Source of the DNA: an uncultured Prevotellaceae bacterium
GTDB lineage: Bacteria > Bacteroidota > Bacteroidia > Bacteroidales > Bacteroidaceae
Direction: 5' to 3'
Assembly: GCA_900317305.1 (NCBI GenBank)
Contig: ONGG01000055.1
Span: 1-38,897 of the forward strand
DNA: 38,897 nt
In this document: in pieces, positions 33,391 through 38,897 of the stretch
Numbering within the stretch: position 1 is the stretch's first letter
Layout: each line of letters opens with the position of its first letter
Notes under the pieces: generated by a model
Told to the model about the DNA's origin: nothing
The model's database searches: none
The model's input: only the letters and a program-made list of their open reading frames with translations
Translations under genes and position numbers: made by a program

Positions 33391-33460
33391 TCCCCCCTCC
33401 TCCCAGGTTGCTCTCCCCCGACAAACGGGGGAGTCGGAGGGGGTGGGCTGGGGGAGGTCT
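33391..33460. repeat. GC-rich palindromic intergenic element
   Basis: Nested inverted repeats are seen: CTCCCCC (33413-33419) with GGGGGAG (33427-33433), and outer CCCCCCTCC with GGAGGGGG, ending in a GGGGGAGGTC arm at about 33450-33459. The same arm appears at 37231-37240, 37451-37460 and, inverted, at 37105 and 38712. It may also end the mannanase transcript. Confidence 0.7.
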
Positions 33461-33470
33461 CTAAATTCCT

Positions 33471-33521
33471 CCTAGGAATACCTAGTCGTCCTAGTTATCC
33501 TAGTCATCCTGGTCCTCCTAG
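33471..33521. repeat. 9-bp degenerate tandem array
   Basis: Units CCTAGTCGT, CCTAGTTAT, CCTAGTCAT and CCTGGTCCT, with partial units on both sides, have a 9-bp period. They lie between the palindromic element and the esterase gene. This motif differs from the AGCCCATTA family. Confidence 0.8.
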
Positions 33522-33549
33522 AAAAAATTAAAAACCCTAGAAAAGAACA

Positions 33550-34830
33550 ATGAAAAAGTTTGCATCACTCCTTGTCCTCCTCGCCTTGGCCATCACTGCC
33601 AGCGCACAAATCAGGGGCTACAATATCGTGGTCTCCGTCACCCCCGACCACCAAGACTGGAACTACCGCACCGGCGAGAAAGCCCAGTTTGTGGTCAATG
33701 TGCGCAAGTCGGGCACGCTCCTGCCCAATGCCGTGGTCGACTTCGAGGCCGGACCAGTGATGTATCCCGATACGCAGAAGAAGAATGTCACCCTCAAGGA
33801 TGGCACGATGAAATGGACCGGTTCGCTCAAGCAGCCTGGGTTCTACCGACTGAAGGTCACCGCCCATGTCGATGGCAAGGACTATGTGGGACTGTGCACG
33901 GCGGCTTTCTCGCCCGAGCAGCTCCAGCCCGCCACCAAATGCCCGGCCGACTTCGACGCTTTCTGGCAGCGTGCCCTCTCCGAGGCACGGCAGAATGCCC
34001 TCGACCCGCACCTCACCCTGCTCCCCGACCGCTGCACCGAGAAGGTGAACGTCTATGAGGTGAACTTCGCCAACAACCGTCCGGCAAGCCGCATCTATGG
34101 CATCCTCTGTGTGCCGGTGGCCGAAGGCAAGTATCCCGCCCTGCTCAGAGTGCCGGGAGCTGGCGTGCGTCCTTATGGAGGCGATGTGTGGACGGCCTCG
34201 CAGGGTGCCATCACCCTCGAGATAGGTATTCATGGCATCCCCGTCACCATGCCGATGTCGGTCTATGAGAATATACGCGAGGCAGCCCTCGATGGCTACT
34301 GGGAGTCAAATCTCGACCAGCCTGAGAAGAATTTCTACCGTCGCGTGGTGCAGGGCGCCGTCAGGGCGGTCGACTACATCGCGTCGCTCCCTCAGTGGAA
34401 CGGTCGTGACGTGGGTGTCACGGGCTCCTCGCAGGGAGGCTTCCTCTCATTGGCCGTGGCTGCCCTCGACAAGCGCATCACCTTCGTGGCTCCCGTCCAC
34501 GATGCCATGTGCGACTACGAGATTGCCCTGCAACAGAAGGCTTGCGGATGGCCCCACTACTTCTACCAGGTGAAGAATCCCGACCCGAAGAAGGTGGAGG
34601 GCGCACGCTACTACGATGGCATCAACTTCGCCCGCCGCATCACCTGTCCGGGATGGTATTCCTTCGGATATAACGACGAGGTGGTGCCGCCATCGTCGGC
34701 CTACTCGGTCTACAACGTGGTCAGCGCGCCCAAGACGCTCAGCCTCTATCAGATGACCGGCCATTTCTGGTACCAAGAGCAATGGGATGAGTGGGAAAAC
34801 TGGCTCCTCCAGCAGATGCACCTCCGCTGA
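33550..34830 (+). CDS. Carbohydrate esterase family 7 acetyl esterase
   Basis: Removes acetyl groups from polysaccharide or oligosaccharide. The 426 residues comprise a signal peptide (about 1-20, ending ASAQ), an N-terminal beta domain (about 25-120) and an alpha/beta-hydrolase of the AXE1/cephalosporin-C deacetylase type from about 130. The triad is Ser294 in GSSQGG, Asp376 in GYNDEVVPP and His405 in MTGHFW. Family members act on acetylated xylans and small acetyl esters. Here, among mannanases, acetylated glucomannan or its oligosaccharides is the likely substrate (inference). No lipobox is seen, so it is probably periplasmic. Confidence 0.92.
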   Translation: MKKFASLLVLLALAITASAQIRGYNIVVSVTPDHQDWNYRTGEKAQFVVNVRKSGTLLPNAVVDFEAGPVMYPDTQKKNVTLKDGTMKWTGSLKQPGFYRLKVTAHVDGKDYVGLCTAAFSPEQLQPATKCPADFDAFWQRALSEARQNALDPHLTLLPDRCTEKVNVYEVNFANNRPASRIYGILCVPVAEGKYPALLRVPGAGVRPYGGDVWTASQGAITLEIGIHGIPVTMPMSVYENIREAALDGYWESNLDQPEKNFYRRVVQGAVRAVDYIASLPQWNGRDVGVTGSSQGGFLSLAVAALDKRITFVAPVHDAMCDYEIALQQKACGWPHYFYQVKNPDPKKVEGARYYDGINFARRITCPGWYSFGYNDEVVPPSSAYSVYNVVSAPKTLSLYQMTGHFWYQEQWDEWENWLLQQMHLR

Positions 34831-34867
34831 GCCCCAAGAAAATACATAAAAAACCAAATACAAAAAA

Positions 34868-35977
34868 ATGAGAAAACTGATTGTCACTACACTCCTGATG
34901 GCCTTAGCCGCCACATCACTGCAGGCAGCCTCTCCCCTTGAGACCCTGCGCAACCGACTTGTGAAATTCCAGAAAAAAGGCATTATGATTGGGCATCAAG
35001 ACGACCCTCTCTATGGCATGAAATGGCATTTCGACCAAGGGCGTAGCGATGTGAAGGAAGTCTGCGGCGACTATCCCGCCGTGATGGGCTTCGACCTCGG
35101 GAACCTCGAACTCGACTCGCTCAATAACCTCGATGGCGTGCCCTTCGACCGTATGAGGATGGAAATCGTGGCCCACCATCTGCGTGGCGGCATCGTCACC
35201 ATCAGTTGGCATGCCAACAACCCCGTCACGGGAAAGAATGCATGGGACCCCTCGGGCAACCCCGTGCGCGAACTCCTGCCCCGTGGCTCGCAGAACGACA
35301 AGTTCCTCAAGTGGATGAACCGCGTGGCAGTGTTCCTCAACTCGCTCAAGACACGGCGTGGTGAGACGGTGCCCGTCATCTTCCGTCCCTGGCACGAGAT
35401 GCACGGCGGATGGTTCTGGTGGGGAAAGGACTCATGCACCCCGCAGGAGTATAAGGAACTTTTCGAGTACACCATCCAGTGCCTGCGCAATCAGGGCGTG
35501 CGTTCTTGCCTCTATTGCTACTCGCCAGGCGCCACCGACGGACAGACCGAGGCCAACTACCTGAAATACTATCCCGGCGATGAGTTCGTCGATGTCATCG
35601 GCGTGGATATCTATGCCGGAGCCGACAAGGACAAGTATATCAGAAACATGCGCGACGAGCTCGCCGTCATGACGAAATATGGCAAGGAGCACAACAAGAT
35701 TGTGTGCGTGGCCGAGACGGGCTACCGCAACACACCCGACCCCTTCTGGTTCACCACCGCCATGTGGAACGCCGTGAAGGATTTCAAAATCTCCTATGTG
35801 TTGCTCTGGCGCAATGCCTGGGACCAGCCCGAGGAGAACTTCGGTCCGGCTCCCGACAAGACCTGTGCCGAGGATTTTGTCAACCTCTATAACCTCAAGG
35901 AGACGCTCTTCCTGCAGGATATCTCGAAGAAGAAATTCCAGCAGTTCAGAATGCACCTCAAGTCGCAAACCCCATAA
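34868..35977 (+). CDS. GH26 beta-mannanase, secreted or periplasmic
   Basis: A retaining mannanase or mannobiose-releasing hydrolase. The 369-residue protein has an SPase I signal peptide (about 1-20, ending LQAA, with no lipobox Cys) and the GH26 barrel. Hallmarks are GIMIGHQDDPLYG near the start, GGIVTISWHANNP, FRPWHEMHGGWFWWG with acid/base Glu177, and VCVAETGY with nucleophile Glu283. It lies 37 bp after the esterase gene and 15 bp before a paralogue. Without a lipid anchor it probably acts in the periplasm on imported oligosaccharides. Confidence 0.94.
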   Translation: MRKLIVTTLLMALAATSLQAASPLETLRNRLVKFQKKGIMIGHQDDPLYGMKWHFDQGRSDVKEVCGDYPAVMGFDLGNLELDSLNNLDGVPFDRMRMEIVAHHLRGGIVTISWHANNPVTGKNAWDPSGNPVRELLPRGSQNDKFLKWMNRVAVFLNSLKTRRGETVPVIFRPWHEMHGGWFWWGKDSCTPQEYKELFEYTIQCLRNQGVRSCLYCYSPGATDGQTEANYLKYYPGDEFVDVIGVDIYAGADKDKYIRNMRDELAVMTKYGKEHNKIVCVAETGYRNTPDPFWFTTAMWNAVKDFKISYVLLWRNAWDQPEENFGPAPDKTCAEDFVNLYNLKETLFLQDISKKKFQQFRMHLKSQTP

Positions 35978-35992
35978 ACACTCCTCCATACC

Positions 35993-37066
35993 ATGAAGAA
36001 ACTGATGTTTGTTGCCGCTATGGCCGCATTGTGCATGGCCTGTCAGCAACAGGTAGAGGAGAAAACGGCCTCGCAGCAACTCCTCGAACGGCTCACGACC
36101 ATCCAGAAGCAGGGCTATATGTTTGGTCATCAGGATGATACGTTCTATGGCCTCACTTGGGAATACGTGCCCGACAGCAGCGATATCTTTGCCACCGTGG
36201 GCGACTATCCGGCCATCATGGGCTTCGACCTGGGCGGCATCGAGATGGGCGATGCGAAGAACCTCGACAGCGTGCCCTTCACCCGTATCCGCGAGGAACT
36301 GGTGAAGCACCACCTGCGTGGTGGCATCGTCACCATCAGTTGGCACCCGCGCAACCCGGTCACCGGTGGCACGGCATGGGATGTGGAAGATACGCTCGTG
36401 GTGCACAAAATTCTCACCGAGGATAGTGTGAAGGCCAAGTTCAACACTTGGATGACGCGGGTGGGCGACTTCATCGAGACGCTCCGCACCGACGACGGAA
36501 AGCCTGTGCCCATCATCTTCCGCCCCTGGCACGAGTACAACGGCTCATGGTTCTGGTGGGGACAGAAATTATGTTCCGACGAGGATTATCTCGCCCTTTG
36601 GAACCTCTTGCAAGACACGCTCAACCAGCGTGGGTTCGACAACCTGCTCTGGAGTTTCTCGCCCAACCTCGATGGAGGATGGACAGAGGAGCGCTTCCTC
36701 AAACGCTATCCCGGAAACGACCGGGTGGCACTCATCGGCGAGGATGCCTACCAATGGGGCACCGAGGAGGATTTCGTGAAACAGGCCACCGCCGACCTCG
36801 ATTTCCTGAAGTCATTCGCCGAGAAGAATGGCAAGCCCATCGCCGTCACCGAGTGTGGCTACAAGAATATCCCCGACTCCACATGGTGGACGAGGGTGCT
36901 CCAGCCCGTTCTCGACCGCTATCCCATCTGCTATTTCCACACTTGGCGCAACTATAAGGAGGAGTTCTTCGCTCCCGACCCCAACCAGCAGAGTGCCGAG
37001 GATTTCAAGAAACTCTATGCGGCTCCCAACACCCTCTTCCTCAATGATATCAAGGATATCAAATAA
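35993..37066 (+). CDS. GH26 beta-mannanase, lipoprotein paralogue
   Basis: A 357-residue GH26 enzyme clearly related to its upstream neighbour (GYMFGHQDDTFYG, GGIVTISWHPRNP, FRPWHEYNGSWFWWG), with acid/base Glu181 and nucleophile Glu287 in AVTECGY; the 106-residue spacing between the two is identical in both enzymes. The signal is of lipoprotein type (ALCMAC followed by QQQVEE, Cys17). The residues right after the Cys are not acidic, so surface display is less sure than for the SusD or SGBP proteins. It arose by duplication and may differ in location or product length. It is the last gene before a 460-bp repeat-filled gap. Confidence 0.94.
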   Translation: MKKLMFVAAMAALCMACQQQVEEKTASQQLLERLTTIQKQGYMFGHQDDTFYGLTWEYVPDSSDIFATVGDYPAIMGFDLGGIEMGDAKNLDSVPFTRIREELVKHHLRGGIVTISWHPRNPVTGGTAWDVEDTLVVHKILTEDSVKAKFNTWMTRVGDFIETLRTDDGKPVPIIFRPWHEYNGSWFWWGQKLCSDEDYLALWNLLQDTLNQRGFDNLLWSFSPNLDGGWTEERFLKRYPGNDRVALIGEDAYQWGTEEDFVKQATADLDFLKSFAEKNGKPIAVTECGYKNIPDSTWWTRVLQPVLDRYPICYFHTWRNYKEEFFAPDPNQQSAEDFKKLYAAPNTLFLNDIKDIK

Positions 37067-37103
37067 GAGGGTGTGACCTCCCCCGGGGTTCCTCATCCGG
37101 TGT

Positions 37104-37240
37104 GACCTCCCCGACCCCTCCTGAGAGGAGGGGGGACTGAATATCCAGACAAACTATCCCCCCTCCTCTCAGGAGGGGATGGGGGACTGAATAGCCAGAC
37201 AAACTATCCCCCCTCCTCTCAGGAGGGGATGGGGGAGGTC
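37104..37240. repeat. Palindromic element with an internal 50-bp tandem repeat
   Basis: The left arm GACCTCCCC..CCCCTCCTGAGAGG (from about 37105) is the inverse of the right arm ending GGGGATGGGGGAGGTC (about 37215-37240). Between them a 50-bp unit, from ACTGAATANCCAGACAAACTATCC to AGGAGGGGATGGGG, is repeated (offset 37131 to 37181). No gene is seen in the 460-bp gap 37067-37526, which holds this element, the next hairpin and a further arm copy at 37425-37460. Confidence 0.8.
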
Positions 37241-37356
37241 CTCTCCGAAGCCCACCCCATATGAAGAAGGTTTGGTGCTCGCTGTAGGGACGCAGCATGC
37301 TGCGTCCGCCCGAGGAATGCCCCCCGAAGTCTACCCCGAAGCCAAGGTAACCTCAT

Positions 37357-37378
37357 CCCCCTCTAAGATTAGAGGGGG
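37357..37378. repeat. GC-rich hairpin and further palindromic arms
   Basis: CCCCCTCTA pairs with TAGAGGGGG around an AGAT loop. It is part of the same repeat-rich gap; a final CCCCTCCTCTCAGGAGGGG palindrome with a GGGGGAGGTC arm follows at about 37427-37460. The 66 bp after it, up to the GH130 ATG, are AT-rich with no clear promoter box. Confidence 0.65.
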
Positions 37379-37526
37379 TGCCCTGAAAGGGTGGGGGCGT
37401 TGAAATCAGACACCTGTCCCCCGAAGCCCCCCTCCTCTCAGGAGGGGCTGGGGGAGGTCAAAAAGGTAAAAAATTCATTTCACCCTTTTTACTCAAATAA
37501 TAAAAAACTCAAAAAATACGGAAAAA

Positions 37527-38696
37527 ATGAACGACTTCAAATCCCGTCTCAAGGCGCTGATCGACCGCCACGAGCAACTGCTCACCCGCCCAAATATCCC
37601 TTGTGAAGGGGGAAACGGCATCTATACCAAGTATCAGAACCCTATCGTCACTGCCGAGCACACACCGCTCACCTGGCGATACGATCTGTGCGAGAGCGAC
37701 AACCCCTATCTCATGCAGCGCATCATGATGAATGCCACGCTCAACAGTGGCGCCATCAAGTGGAAGGGCAAATATGTGATCATCGTGCGGGTGGAGGGTG
37801 CCGACCGCAAGTCGTTCTTTGCCGTGGCAGAGAGTCCCAACGGCATCGACAATTTCCGCTTCTGGGACGAGCCCATCACCATGCCCGATGATGCGGTGCC
37901 GGCCACCAACATCTACGATATGCGCATCACGCAGCATGAGGATGGGTGGATCTATGGCGTGTTCTGCGCCGAGCGGCACGACGACAGTCAGCCAGCCGAC
38001 CTCTCGGCGGCTACGGCCACGGCGGCCATCGCCCGGACCAAGGACCTTGTCAACTGGGAGCGGCTGCCCGACCTCAAGTCGCGCAGTCAGCAGCGCAATG
38101 TGGTGCTCCACCCTGAGTTCGTCGATGGTAAGTATGCGTTCTACACGCGTCCGCAAGACGGGTTCATCGACACCGGCTCGGGTGGCGGCATCGGATGGGC
38201 GCTCGTCGACGACATCACTCATGCGGAGATCACCGAGGAGCGCATCATCAACGCCCGCCACTACCACACCATCATGGAGGTGAAGAATGGCGAGGGCCCG
38301 CATCCCATCAAGACCGACCGTGGATGGCTCCATCTGGCCCATGGCGTGAGGGGCTGTGCCAGCGGACTGCGCTATGTGCTCTATATGTATATGACGGCGC
38401 TCGACGATCCCACGCGTGTCATCGCCCAGCCGGGTGGCTATTTCCTCGTGCCCGAGGGATGGGAGTATATCGGCGACGTGATGAACGTGGTCTTCGCCAA
38501 CGGATGGATTGCCGACGAGGATGGCAAGGTGTTCATCTACTATGCCTCCAGCGACACCCGCATGCATGTGGCCACCTCCACCATCGACCAACTTGTCGAC
38601 TACTGCCTCAACACGCCCGTCGACGGCCTCACCACCTCCGCCTCGGTAGAGACCATCAAGCGCCTGGTAGCCAAAAACAAGGCCCTAAAGCTGTAG
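37527..38696 (+). CDS. GH130 4-O-beta-D-mannosyl-D-glucose phosphorylase
   Basis: Cleaves mannosyl-beta-1,4-glucose with phosphate to give mannose 1-phosphate and glucose. The 389-residue protein has no signal peptide, so it is cytoplasmic. The family motif [18 protein letters not shown] places the catalytic proton donor at Asp131, the position I recall for the characterised Bacteroides fragilis enzyme. [21 protein letters not shown] near the start and [16 protein letters not shown] near the end also fit GH130 subfamily 1. In known pathways mannobiose is first turned into mannosyl-glucose by an epimerase; that gene and the sugar transporter are not in this window. Transfer to the mannosidic glucose of glucomannan fragments is a direct alternative. 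Confidence 0.94.
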   Translation: MNDFKSRLKALIDRHEQLLTRPNIPCEGGNGIYTKYQNPIVTAEHTPLTWRYDLCESDNPYLMQRIMMNATLNSGAIKWKGKYVIIVRVEGADRKSFFAVAESPNGIDNFRFWDEPITMPDDAVPATNIYDMRITQHEDGWIYGVFCAERHDDSQPADLSAATATAAIARTKDLVNWERLPDLKSRSQQRNVVLHPEFVDGKYAFYTRPQDGFIDTGSGGGIGWALVDDITHAEITEERIINARHYHTIMEVKNGEGPHPIKTDRGWLHLAHGVRGCASGLRYVLYMYMTALDDPTRVIAQPGGYFLVPEGWEYIGDVMNVVFANGWIADEDGKVFIYYASSDTRMHVATSTIDQLVDYCLNTPVDGLTTSASVETIKRLVAKNKALKL

Positions 38697-38728
38697 AGCG
38701 TTGAGTTTTATGACCTCCCCCATCCCCT

Positions 38729-38897
38729 CCTGTAGGAGGGGGGATGGCTTGCTTCACTAATCAGCCCCCTGTAGGAGGGGGGATAGGGTGCTTCACTAAT
38801 CAGCCCCCTGTAGGAGGGGGGATAGGGTGCTTCACTAATCAGTCCCCCTGTAGGAGGGGGGATAGGGTGCTTCACTAATCAGCCCCCTGTAGGAGGG
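38729..38897. repeat. 39-40 bp tandem array running off the window
   Basis: Copies begin at 38729, 38768, 38807, 38847 and 38886 (partial). Each has a CCCCTGTAGGAGGGG-type palindrome followed by GGATAGGGTGCTTCACTAATCA. It is preceded at 38711 by the GACCTCCCCC arm shared with the elements at 33391-33460 and 37104-37240. No gene is seen from 38697 to the end. Confidence 0.92.

Noticed and set aside
38729-38897. A CRISPR array at the right edge.
   Set aside because: The 39-40 bp period is identical throughout, with no unique spacers; it is a plain tandem repeat.

Overview
The window comes from a Bacteroidales genome, most likely Prevotellaceae (Prevotella/Segatella-like). The evidence is the Bacteroidetes promoter pattern (TTTG, 19-20 bp, TAnnTTTG) with A-rich leaders and no Shine-Dalgarno sites, a SusC/SusD pair, a eukaryote-type (GT3) glycogen synthase beside a short glucan phosphorylase, the ftsX-DUF3098-uppP-truB-queA-folK gene order, a PorD/RecN pair, and a Prevotella-style C-terminal tail on a secreted protein. 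Species cannot be fixed from the sequence alone.

Layout. 1-130: 3' end of a 5S rRNA gene and its terminator. 151-639: a 9-bp tandem array running into the stop codon of a small secreted protein. 792-5034: glycogen synthase and glycogen/maltodextrin phosphorylase. 5125-11748, minus strand: a 1929-residue helicase-nuclease (transglutaminase-like, DUF4011, superfamily 1 helicase, Vsr-like nuclease, DUF3320) of a type linked to phage defence, preceded by a radical SAM protein. 11817-11929: two back-to-back promoters. 12037-16494: the housekeeping operon. 16580-16862, minus: a 5'-truncated rpsO abutting tRNA-Arg(TCT). 17057-21440, minus: a protease-like protein without catalytic residues fused to TPRs, recN and porD.

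21754 to the right edge: a polysaccharide utilisation locus. It has an unfamiliar three-domain secreted protein, SusC, SusD, a surface glycan-binding lipoprotein, BACON-GH5 (subfamily 4-like), GH5 (subfamily 7-like mannanase), a CE7 esterase, two GH26 mannanases and a GH130 mannosylglucose phosphorylase. The set fits acetylated (galacto)glucomannan. Surface enzymes and binding proteins would capture and cut the chain, the esterase would remove acetyl groups, SusCD would import oligosaccharides, periplasmic GH26 would shorten them, and cytoplasmic GH130 would phosphorolyse mannosyl-glucose. The epimerase and inner-membrane transporter usual for this pathway are not in the window, nor is a sensor/regulator.

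Intergenic spaces hold an unusual number of short tandem arrays (8- and 9-bp units) just after stop codons, and GC-rich palindromic repeats around the GH130 gene. The window ends inside a 39-40 bp tandem array. Other intergenic gaps over 100 bp were read and hold only what is listed.
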